In this document: positions 47,223 through 55,413 of the stretch, one piece after another
Numbering within the stretch: position 1 is the first letter of the stretch
Layout: each line of letters opens with the position of its first letter
From: Betaproteobacteria bacterium
GTDB lineage: Bacteria > Pseudomonadota > Gammaproteobacteria > Burkholderiales > Rhodocyclaceae
Direction: 5' to 3'
NCBI GenBank assembly: GCA_947478755.1
Contig: CANJXH010000003.1
Span: 1 to 57,908 of the forward strand
Length of the DNA stretch: 57,908 bases
Notes under the pieces: model-generated
Told to the model about the DNA's origin: nothing
The model's database searches: none
What the model saw: only the letters and a program-made list of their open reading frames with translations
Translations under genes and position numbers: made by a program

Positions 47223-48512
47223 ATGAATGCACTGATCCTCGCCGGCATACTCGCCACGGCAGACCAGGACGTGATTGAAACCCGCGCGCTCAAAATACTG
47301 AAGTCGCCGGAAGTGCAGCAGCAGATCGTTGCCACGCGCAAGACCTATGAAGCCGACCCGATGGCGCAAAAGCCTGGCGGCCGGGCGATGCTGGAAAATG
47401 CGGTGCAGGAACTCGCCTGGGCTGCCGTGCTGGTTGGGGTCAATACCGAGCCGACGCACCCGAAGGTGGCCTGGGTTTACACCGAGCCGCGCAAATGGCG
47501 GGGGCGTTCGGTACCCGGTTCGCGCTGGGGCGTGGACAATCCCGACAACGTGTATCGCATCGCTCCGATCGACGGCACCTCGAAATACGAGGTCCATGTC
47601 CGTCGCCATGGCGAAGCACCGATCCAGTTCAGCTTCCTGACCTACAACCATTTCCTCGGCGAGGACGGACACCAGAAGGATGTCGATGCGCCGCTCGGCG
47701 GCCTGCGCAGTGACGAAGTGAAATGGGAGCGGGATGGCACCTTCATATTGACCATCGATCCGGAACCGGCCAACGACCGCCCGAATCACATTCGCAGTAC
47801 GCCCGACATCAAGCAGCTGCTGATGCGCAATACGATGAGCGACTGGGTGCATCAGCGTCCGCTCGAAATCTCGATCAAGCGCGTCGACGGACCGCCGGCT
47901 GATGCGCCGGCCAGTGATGACGTGCTGGCCAGGCGCTCCGCAGTATTCCTCGACGCCGTGACCAGCCTCAGCCTCAACTGGAAAGCGAAATCCCTGTTCG
48001 GCCACTGGGAAGACAATTCACTGTGCCAGCCCTATGGTCGTGGCAAGCAGTGGGGCTATGCAGCGTCGGGCAACTTCGATCTGGCCGACGACGAGGCGCT
48101 GGTCGTCACGGTCGACCCGCTCGACGCGCAATACATCGGGTATTCACTCACGGACTTGTGGCTGGCCTCGCTCGAACACATCAACAAGTTTGGCAGCCTC
48201 AATACGCAGCAGTCCTGGCGCAATGCCGATGGCACCTATACCTACGTAATCGCGGCGCGAGACCCCGGCTTCTACAACTGGCTGGATACGGGTGGCCTGC
48301 GCCAGGGCAGCATGCTCTATCGCTGGCAGGTGTTGCCGGCTTCGCGCACCTCGGCCGAGGGTGCCGTGGAAAGCATCACGCGGGTGAAGTTCAACGATGT
48401 CCGCCAGGCACTGCCGGCCGACGCGAAGTTCATCGACGCGTCCGAACGCGCCATCATTCTTCGGGAACGTGCTGCCGATTACGCGCGCCGCTATGGTTCG
48501 GTAGAGCAGTAG
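47223..48512 (+). CDS. DUF1214 domain-containing protein, 4 of 5
   Basis: 'DNPDNVYRIAPIDGTSKYEVHVRRHG', 'ARDPGFYNWLDTGGLRQGSMLYRWQVLP'. Confidence 0.8.
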   Translation: MNALILAGILATADQDVIETRALKILKSPEVQQQIVATRKTYEADPMAQKPGGRAMLENAVQELAWAAVLVGVNTEPTHPKVAWVYTEPRKWRGRSVPGSRWGVDNPDNVYRIAPIDGTSKYEVHVRRHGEAPIQFSFLTYNHFLGEDGHQKDVDAPLGGLRSDEVKWERDGTFILTIDPEPANDRPNHIRSTPDIKQLLMRNTMSDWVHQRPLEISIKRVDGPPADAPASDDVLARRSAVFLDAVTSLSLNWKAKSLFGHWEDNSLCQPYGRGKQWGYAASGNFDLADDEALVVTVDPLDAQYIGYSLTDLWLASLEHINKFGSLNTQQSWRNADGTYTYVIAARDPGFYNWLDTGGLRQGSMLYRWQVLPASRTSAEGAVESITRVKFNDVRQALPADAKFIDASERAIILRERAADYARRYGSVEQ

Positions 48513-48530
48513 CGTATCTCGGGCGCGCAT

Positions 48531-49328
48531 TCACGTGCGCTTGTTGCGCCAATGCCAGGGAGAATCGGTGCCCAAGATGTGGGCAATGCCATGAACGGCG
48601 AGCCCCGATAGCACGAATGCGGACCACCCGGCAATACTGCTCATCAGCGGCGACACGTTGGGCGTGTGGATCGAAATCATCGACGGCAGGCCCACCAACG
48701 CGAAGGCCACGACATAGGTGATGGGCATGATGACCGGTACGAGCAGCAGCTTCCAGCCGCGCAGGCTGGCGCCCATGAAGGCCAGAACGCTGGCAATCAG
48801 GTAGGCCCCCATGGCATTGCATGGCCCCCACCAGAACGGGAACTTGTTGATCAGGATCAGCGGCTGTTGTCCGTAGTAGTAATAAAGGTTGGTCGCCATC
48901 ATCGCTTCTTCCTGCAGCAGGTCGATGGTCAGCGGTATCAGGAACCACAGCCACACGCCGCGCATGGTGACGCCCCTGGCAAAGGCAAGATAGTTGGCGG
49001 TGACCAGCACGCCGAAATAGGCCGGGTAGTTGATGACGACCCACAGCGGTATGCGCCGCCCCATCAATTCGAACGCCGTATTCTGGCCATGGATCGGATG
49101 CCAGGCCGCGCCGATGATGTCGAGGAAGGGCTCGGCAAGCAGGTTGGTGAAACCGCCGAGCAGGATCAGCAATACGATGGGACTGCCGTGTTTTTGCCAG
49201 TGCCGCAGACCATAGACAAAAACCAGGGTGATCAGCACGAAGCAGACCATCATCACTTGATTCGCGGCCGCCAGATTGAAAGTGGTGTCCATCGGCGGCA
49301 ACAGGATCTTCAGATTGTCATCCCACAT
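48531..49328 (-). CDS. Multi-pass membrane protein of unknown function
   Basis: 'LLILLGGFTNLLAEPFLDIIGAAWHPIHGQNTAFELMGRRIPLWVVINYPAYFGVLVTANYLAFARG'. Confidence 0.75.
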   Translation of the reverse strand: MWDDNLKILLPPMDTTFNLAAANQVMMVCFVLITLVFVYGLRHWQKHGSPIVLLILLGGFTNLLAEPFLDIIGAAWHPIHGQNTAFELMGRRIPLWVVINYPAYFGVLVTANYLAFARGVTMRGVWLWFLIPLTIDLLQEEAMMATNLYYYYGQQPLILINKFPFWWGPCNAMGAYLIASVLAFMGASLRGWKLLLVPVIMPITYVVAFALVGLPSMISIHTPNVSPLMSSIAGWSAFVLSGLAVHGIAHILGTDSPWHWRNKRT

Positions 49329-49442
49329 GGTGTTCCTCCCGTAATTTTTCGTAACGCAATTGCCTGACCGGAGAAGTATATCGGCAGCGGCGGCAATGAA
49401 CCTGCTTCAGTCTTGATCAAGCCTGACGGTAGACGAAATCGC

Positions 49443-49511
49443 TCAGTCGGTGGAAGCGGCTGAACCGATGTTGACGACACTACTGCTGCCAGTAGCCAGC
49501 TTCATTGACAT
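49443..49511 (-). CDS. Possible micro-ORF (20-22 aa) in the intergenic region; speculative
   Basis: Minus strand AGGAGGG-ATATGTCA-ATG...TGA encodes (MS)MKLATGSSSVVNIGSAASTD; the inner Met has ideal RBS spacing (8 nt). Confidence 0.3.
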   Translation of the reverse strand: MSMKLATGSSSVVNIGSAASTD

Positions 49512-49587
49512 ATCCCTCCTGACGGGAATGCTGTCAATAGTGCCATCTACATTCCGATCACACGTAGGGATGCGGATTGCCGGGCGA

Positions 49588-50619
49588 TCAACCCGGCAGC
49601 ATGTAGGAAGGCGGCTGGATCACCGAGGTGCCGACCACGCCCAGCCAGTTGAAGGGCAGGTGGTAGACGAGGATGAACAGTGCCCCACAGGCGCCGATCA
49701 CGGCAAGCATGCGCATCGGTGTCCTGAGTCCCGGACTCAGACGATTGGCACCGCGCTCGACCAGGGAAAGCCCTTCGGGATCATCCAGCGCGCTTTGGCG
49801 TATCACGGTAAAGCCGAGGCTTACGCCGCCGGCACAAAGCGCCTCATAGAATGGGAATTGGTAGATCGATCCGGCAAAGAAGGTGAGCGGCCCATAGGTC
49901 TTGGGGAACATGTAGGCGTCGGTGGTGCGGATGATGCTGTTCTCGAGCACGATGTCACCGATGATGAAGGCTGCATAGGTGATGGCATAGGCCGTGGCAT
50001 TGGTCATGTTCGGGAAGCGGGTTCGCAATGACTTGATGATGGCGCAGCCGGCAAGGCTTGCCGTGATCCCGAAATAGACGTACATCGGGAAGCCCCACAA
50101 CAGTGATTCCGCATAGCGTGCCGGGCCGCCGGTATAAAAGGGCATGAAGGAGGTCCACACGCCGAGATTGATGCTGTGCGCGTTGAAGGCGAACAGGAAG
50201 TGGTGCAGGTTGAGCAGGCTGTCGGCTGAAAAACCGATCACGCCGCCGAGCAGCAGCATGCCTTCGAGAGTAACCTTGCGTTCCTTCATCCACGGCTTGG
50301 CGACACATTGCCAAACGCATTGCAGCACGACCAGGGTGCTGATCACCTCCAGCACGCGCAGTGCCATCAGCCGCCCCGGAGCGATGACGTCACCCGGCGC
50401 AATCGGCGCGGGGCCGAACAGGGTGTCGGACATGATCCAGCGTACCCAGGCATTGATCGCGATGGCAGTCCAGATTGCGCCCCAGATTGCCCACGCCTTT
50501 ATCGTATCGTTGCGCGCCGCAGTGACGGCTACAGTGCCTGCGGCGCTTGCAGGCGCGCTACCGCCACGGCGAAGCTCGCGCACAGAAGCGTCATAGGAAG
50601 TATTGGTCGATTTTTTCAT
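49588..50619 (-). CDS. Spirocyclase AveC-like multi-pass membrane protein
   Basis: 'LEGMLLLGGVIGFSADSLLNLHHFLFAFNAHSINLGVWTSFMPFYTGGPARYAESLLWGFPMYVYFGI', 'DIVLENSIIRTTDAYMFPKTYGPLTFFAGSIYQFPFYEALCAG'. Confidence 0.6.
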   Translation of the reverse strand: MKKSTNTSYDASVRELRRGGSAPASAAGTVAVTAARNDTIKAWAIWGAIWTAIAINAWVRWIMSDTLFGPAPIAPGDVIAPGRLMALRVLEVISTLVVLQCVWQCVAKPWMKERKVTLEGMLLLGGVIGFSADSLLNLHHFLFAFNAHSINLGVWTSFMPFYTGGPARYAESLLWGFPMYVYFGITASLAGCAIIKSLRTRFPNMTNATAYAITYAAFIIGDIVLENSIIRTTDAYMFPKTYGPLTFFAGSIYQFPFYEALCAGGVSLGFTVIRQSALDDPEGLSLVERGANRLSPGLRTPMRMLAVIGACGALFILVYHLPFNWLGVVGTSVIQPPSYMLPG

Positions 50620-50727
50620 TTTTTCTCCGATCCCGTATTCGTGGTCTGGCTTGGCAGGGGTGATGCGAACGGATTGTCCAGCAAGGGCAGGGGGGGATGC
50701 AAGATTCCTCTCTGTCGTCCGGTGTCG

Positions 50728-51879
50728 CTACTTTTTTGCACCTTCCTTGACCAGTCGGCACACTTCGGCCATCTGTTCGATGTTGCTGAAAGGGTCGGTC
50801 TCGACCATCAGCGGCGCGAGGTCCGCGATCAGGTTGAGATTCGAACCAGCTTTGGCATAGGGGATGATCTCCCGGGCGATATCTTCCGGTGAACCGTAAA
50901 AATAAGTCTTGCGCACCATCTCCGGCGTGACGCGTGAGATCACTGCATCTACCTGCGCGCGTGTCATGCCTGCGGGACACATGTCGAAGGCGTAGTGCCA
51001 GTCGAGCGGCATAACCGAGTCGATGCCTTCCTCGGCCCAGTCGGCCATGTTGATGCGGCCGCCTGTCGCGGCATACCACTTGAGCAGCGGGTTGTCGACG
51101 TACTGTTCGAAATCGTCCTTGCTCTTGCAGATGAAGGCAATGTGATGCAAGCCGTAGACATAGGGGTCGTTGGCACGTCCGGCCTTTGCCATCTCGCCCT
51201 TGTGGTGCCGGATTGCCTCGGCGTATTTTTCAGGTCGCGCAAAAACGAAAGGTGCGCCGGAAGAAAAGCCGTCGGCGTGCTTCACGGAAAGTTCGGTGAG
51301 GCGAGGGCCGCCGCCCATGGCGACGATCTCGGGCATGCGGTCCTTGCCGCCATTGCCGATCCAGGCATCCTTGAGCTTCCACACCTTGCCTTCAAAATTG
51401 ACCAAGCCTTTTTCCTTGAGCAGCAATTGCAGAATCTGGATCGTGTCTTCAAGACGCTTCAGGCCCAGCTTGCGATCACGGCCGAAAGGCACGATGTGGC
51501 GGGCTTCGCCTGCTCCCAGGCACAGCGTGGCCTTGCCTTCGGTGGCCATTGCCAGCGTCAGCATCATCTGCGCATATTCCGGCGGGTCGCGGCGTAGCGA
51601 GTCGGTACAGATCACGAAGCCAAGCTTCTCGCAAGCCGACAGCGCGAAGGCCGTCAGGACAAAGGGGTCGGCCGACGAGTCGGTATCCGACACGTATTTC
51701 GCCAGCGGCGTGCAGGAAGGCTCCCATAGCGCCTGTGGCCACCAGCTGTTCATCTGGTCCCAGATTACCAGCTGATCGACATGGCCCGTGTCCTCCATCG
51801 CCTTCGCCATCTGGCCGGCAAGCTTGGGTGTTCCAAAACGGCCGGCCCAGATGCCGATACCGGTACGAATTGTTTCCAT
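50728..51879 (-). CDS. LLM class flavin/F420-dependent oxidoreductase
   Basis: 'METIRTGIGIWAGRFGTPKLAGQMAKAMEDTGHVDQLVIWDQMN', 'MMLTLAMATEGKATLCLGAGEARHIVPFGRDRKLGLKRLEDTIQILQLLLKEKG'. Confidence 0.88.
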   Translation of the reverse strand: METIRTGIGIWAGRFGTPKLAGQMAKAMEDTGHVDQLVIWDQMNSWWPQALWEPSCTPLAKYVSDTDSSADPFVLTAFALSACEKLGFVICTDSLRRDPPEYAQMMLTLAMATEGKATLCLGAGEARHIVPFGRDRKLGLKRLEDTIQILQLLLKEKGLVNFEGKVWKLKDAWIGNGGKDRMPEIVAMGGGPRLTELSVKHADGFSSGAPFVFARPEKYAEAIRHHKGEMAKAGRANDPYVYGLHHIAFICKSKDDFEQYVDNPLLKWYAATGGRINMADWAEEGIDSVMPLDWHYAFDMCPAGMTRAQVDAVISRVTPEMVRKTYFYGSPEDIAREIIPYAKAGSNLNLIADLAPLMVETDPFSNIEQMAEVCRLVKEGAKK

Positions 51880-51918
51880 TCAATTTTCCTTCCGGGTTGG
51901 TTGGGTTTCTGGCTCGGG

Positions 51919-52743
51919 TCAGGCCAAGGCGTCACGCCACTGCAGCATTTCGCGTAGCGGGCCCAGATCCCAATTCGGGCCTTCCTCACGAACGAAAATA
52001 TGCTTCATGCCGAACTCGTTGACGAACATGTCGAGATCGTTGTCGGGAAACAGTTTCGGCTCGAAGCTGCCCACGATTTCGATCTCGTCGAAGTTGCGCC
52101 CCACTTCATCACAAATGCGCCGCAGACTCGCGATTTTCTGGCGGATTTGGTCGTTGGAGGCAAACACCGGCCATATGTCGGCATACTGCGCAACAATGCG
52201 GAGACCGAACTTTTCTCCGTGCGCGCCGATCAGCAGCGGGATTTTGCGCACAGGTTTGGGATTGAGCTTTTCGTAACGGGCATTGATGACGGGAATGGCA
52301 TTGGCCAGGTCACGCAAGCGGCTGGCCTGGGTGCCGTAATTGTCATAACCATAGTCGTCATATTCGGCCTTGAGGTAACCGGCACCGAGACCGAGGATGA
52401 AGCGGCCATTGGAGATGTGGTCGATGGTGCGCGCCATGTCGGCAAGCAGGTTCGGGTTTCGAAAGCCTATGGCGTGAACCGTGCAGCCGATTTCCGGTCG
52501 CGTGGTTGTTGCCGCCATTGCTGCCTGTATGGTGGTTGCTTCGAAGCATTTGCCTCCGCGCACCACGTTGTGCGACTGCGCGTTCGCCACGGCATCGGCA
52601 TCAACGAACTGCGCATGGAAGTGATCGGCAGTCCACAACCGGTCTACGCCGAGCGCTTCCGCTTCCATCCATGCATCCCGCATGCGTTTCATGTCACCGT
52701 GTTGCGGGGCAAGATGAAGTCCTATGGTGGGTTTGATGGTCAT
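51919..52743 (-). CDS. LLM class flavin/F420-dependent oxidoreductase
   Basis: 'MTIKPTIGLHLAPQHGDMKRMRDAWMEAEALGVDRLWTADHF', 'MARTIDHISNGRFILGLGAGYLKAEYDDYGYDNYGTQASRLRDL'. Confidence 0.9.
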   Translation of the reverse strand: MTIKPTIGLHLAPQHGDMKRMRDAWMEAEALGVDRLWTADHFHAQFVDADAVANAQSHNVVRGGKCFEATTIQAAMAATTTRPEIGCTVHAIGFRNPNLLADMARTIDHISNGRFILGLGAGYLKAEYDDYGYDNYGTQASRLRDLANAIPVINARYEKLNPKPVRKIPLLIGAHGEKFGLRIVAQYADIWPVFASNDQIRQKIASLRRICDEVGRNFDEIEIVGSFEPKLFPDNDLDMFVNEFGMKHIFVREEGPNWDLGPLREMLQWRDALA

Positions 52744-52753
52744 TTTTTCTCCT

Positions 52754-54025
52754 CTATTCCTCGTTGGGTACCTGAAAATATTCCTGATAGCGTTTGTAGG
52801 CTTGGCGCGCCCTGGCGACGGCCTCGGGTTTGCCGGTGCTGAACTTGTGACGCGGACGCGCATCGCGCGGTGTATCGGCGAGGTATTGCGCCATTCCATT
52901 GCGGCCTTGCTCGCTGAGCGCAATGCCGAAGTGCCGGTACATCGCTTCCACTGCGCCCATCGTATCTTTGACCAGATCCTGATAAAGAAGATGATAAATC
53001 TGCTTTTGCGGCACGACGCCGGCTTCAAGGGCATCGATCACGCCATTCAGTCGCGCAGCGGAAAAACTGGCATCGGTAACGAACTCGTAGGCACCGCCGC
53101 TGAACGGGTGGTCGCAGCGGCTCCATTGCGCTGTGCCGATCAGGCTGACCACCGAGGCAAGGGCGCGAACCGGATCGCGATGTGGCCAGGCAAAGCAGGC
53201 ATCGGGGTAGGTCTTCAACACCAGGCCGAGGCGATCCATGTGCTGAGTGTCTTTCAGCACCCAGTGCTTGCGCGGATTCTTCCATTGCAGCAGCTTGAGC
53301 ACGCGGCGGTGGTATTCCAGCGCCGGCGTCACGTCCTGTTTCATCATGAACATGTCGTAGCTCGGTACCTGGCCCAGCAGGCCCAGCCACGATGGCGCCA
53401 TGAAGTTCATCGCCATCACCTGGGTATCTTCCTGCGGCACGGTGCCTGCCCACTCGTGCATCGACACCATCGTCGGCACGACGCGATTCCAGCGGTCGGC
53501 GATCCGGTGTGCCAGCATGATGCGCGGGTCGCTGCGATAGCTCGCGGCTTCGGGCGGCGGGCAGGGAAAGGTCGCCTCCCAGCTCAGCAGCGACTTGTTG
53601 TCCGGATTCTCGGCAAGCGTATTCTGCAAAAAAGATGTACCGGAGCGCCCTTGGCCGAGCACGATGATGGGCTGCACGATGCGCTGCTCTTCAATTTCCG
53701 GATGTTGCCCGTATGTGTCCTCGACTCGCAGCCGCGCTTCAAGCAACAGCAGGATCTCGTGCCGCGCCCACAGGCGACCGAAGAGGTTGAGTCCCGCTTC
53801 GTCGTTGAGGGCCTTGATGAAGACGTGGAAGGGCTCGCGCCAGGAATCGTCGCCATAATCGGACAGGCCGGTAGCGCGATGCGCGGCATCGAGCAGCGAT
53901 GTCTCATCAAGCGGCACGACACCGGCAATATCCATGCACTCGCCTTCTTCGTTGACGCGTGTCAACCAGTCGGGGCGTGGCGGCGGTTGCCACAGGCTAC
54001 GCATGTCGGTATTGGTCGTATTCAT
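52754..54025 (-). CDS. Sulfotransferase family protein, 6 of 6
   Basis: 'TGLSDYGDDSWREPF', 'PIIVLGQGRSGTSFLQNTL', 'AWPHRDPVRALASVVSLI'. Confidence 0.9.
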   Translation of the reverse strand: MNTTNTDMRSLWQPPPRPDWLTRVNEEGECMDIAGVVPLDETSLLDAAHRATGLSDYGDDSWREPFHVFIKALNDEAGLNLFGRLWARHEILLLLEARLRVEDTYGQHPEIEEQRIVQPIIVLGQGRSGTSFLQNTLAENPDNKSLLSWEATFPCPPPEAASYRSDPRIMLAHRIADRWNRVVPTMVSMHEWAGTVPQEDTQVMAMNFMAPSWLGLLGQVPSYDMFMMKQDVTPALEYHRRVLKLLQWKNPRKHWVLKDTQHMDRLGLVLKTYPDACFAWPHRDPVRALASVVSLIGTAQWSRCDHPFSGGAYEFVTDASFSAARLNGVIDALEAGVVPQKQIYHLLYQDLVKDTMGAVEAMYRHFGIALSEQGRNGMAQYLADTPRDARPRHKFSTGKPEAVARARQAYKRYQEYFQVPNEE

Positions 54026-54033
54026 GGCGATAG

Positions 54034-55413
54034 TCAGTGCTCGGCAAAACGAAGGTTGAAGAATTTGGCGCGCTCGGCAAGCTGCAGCTTGCGCTCGGCT
54101 GGCGTCACACGCAGGGTACCGGGGGGCAGCACGGCGTCGAGGTCCTTGCGCTTTATGACCCTTCCTTCTATCCAGGGCGCCACCGCCGGCCCCGGATCAC
54201 GTGGCAGCAGGTGCCAGCGATGCATGACCTTCGGTTCGCGCAGTCCCACGCAATCGAGCCAGTTGTGTACTCCGGGATCGTCTGCGCAAACGACATAGGT
54301 AAAGCTGCCATCCGGGTTGGCGACGCTCTGCCCGCTGGACAGCGAACTGTTGCGCCGTCCGGCATCGAGCGAATGCATCCAGTAGTCCATGACGATGAGG
54401 CCGCGATAGTCCGCCCCGCCGCTGCCGACCTTGACGACGAAGGCTTCGTCGTCCTCGATGCGCAGGCGGCCAAAGGCCATCTGGCGCTGTTGCAGGCCGC
54501 CGACGATGACGCTGCCGCCGCTGGGGGAGACCAGCGTATTCACGGGCATGGCATTGATCATGGCGACCCAGTAATGGGTGGCGGGAATGTCGTCGACGAT
54601 GTAGAGCGCGGCGCGCGCGGCGATTTCCTCGTCGCTCATCGGCGGCGCTGTGGGCGGGTCGAGGCGCTCGATGTGGTAGGTAGGCGGCATCTCGGCCCAA
54701 TCGGCGCGCGCATTGCGCATGAAGCCGAAGCGCGCATCGCGTTTGAGCTGGATGTAATTCCGCCTGCCGTTGGCCGGTTCGGGACCGAAGCGGATGCTGA
54801 AGCGTCCGTCGGCGTCGAACTCGACGTCGCGCCAGTCGACATGTCCGAGGCTCATTGCCAGCGAGAGATTGCCGCAGACCTCGATCAGGCCATCGGTGAT
54901 GGCGGGCTCCATGCGCCGGCCCCGCAACTCGAAATGTGAATGCGGATCGAGTGCGAAGATCGAGTAGATGACATCCACGTTGTCGCCACCGAAGCCGATG
55001 GAGGCCGGTACCTTGCGCCCGAACCACTCATGCGCAGGGCCATACATGTGATGCAGCAACCGGGGATAGTTGGAATCGGCGCAGATGGCCTTGAGAATCA
55101 TCTCGTAGCCCCACTCCTGCAGGTGCTCGTCAAACTCGCGCCAGGCCTCCTCGCTCGCCGCGGCGGCGCCGAGCGTCCTGAGCCGGGTCGCCGCCGTCCT
55201 GATGGCGGCCTGCGCTACGGGCGCCTGCAGGATGCGCATCGCCTGGTCTTCCATGGCGAGCTGTTCCACCGTGGCCGTCGAGTTTCGCGGCGACATTGCC
55301 GGAGAATTGCCGGGCCAAACGGATTCCGCACTATTCATTGCCAAGCCCTCTGCCGCACCCAAGGGGTAGATGCTCATAGCGCCGAGCGCCTGCAGCATGG
55401 CGCGTCGTTTCAT
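54034..55413 (-). CDS. DUF1214 domain-containing protein, 5 of 5
   Basis: 'GGDNVDVIYSIFALDPHSHFELRGRR', 'ADDPGVHNWLDCVGLREPKVMHRWHLLPRDPGP'; start overlaps the upstream kinase stop by 4 bp. Confidence 0.8.
   Translation of the reverse strand: MKRRAMLQALGAMSIYPLGAAEGLAMNSAESVWPGNSPAMSPRNSTATVEQLAMEDQAMRILQAPVAQAAIRTAATRLRTLGAAAASEEAWREFDEHLQEWGYEMILKAICADSNYPRLLHHMYGPAHEWFGRKVPASIGFGGDNVDVIYSIFALDPHSHFELRGRRMEPAITDGLIEVCGNLSLAMSLGHVDWRDVEFDADGRFSIRFGPEPANGRRNYIQLKRDARFGFMRNARADWAEMPPTYHIERLDPPTAPPMSDEEIAARAALYIVDDIPATHYWVAMINAMPVNTLVSPSGGSVIVGGLQQRQMAFGRLRIEDDEAFVVKVGSGGADYRGLIVMDYWMHSLDAGRRNSSLSSGQSVANPDGSFTYVVCADDPGVHNWLDCVGLREPKVMHRWHLLPRDPGPAVAPWIEGRVIKRKDLDAVLPPGTLRVTPAERKLQLAERAKFFNLRFAEH

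Noticed and set aside
52724-54298. 524-aa plus-strand ORF opposite the sulfotransferase at 52754-54025
   Set aside because: Antisense; no recognisable domains; the sulfotransferase has intact PAPS-loop and HRDP motifs.
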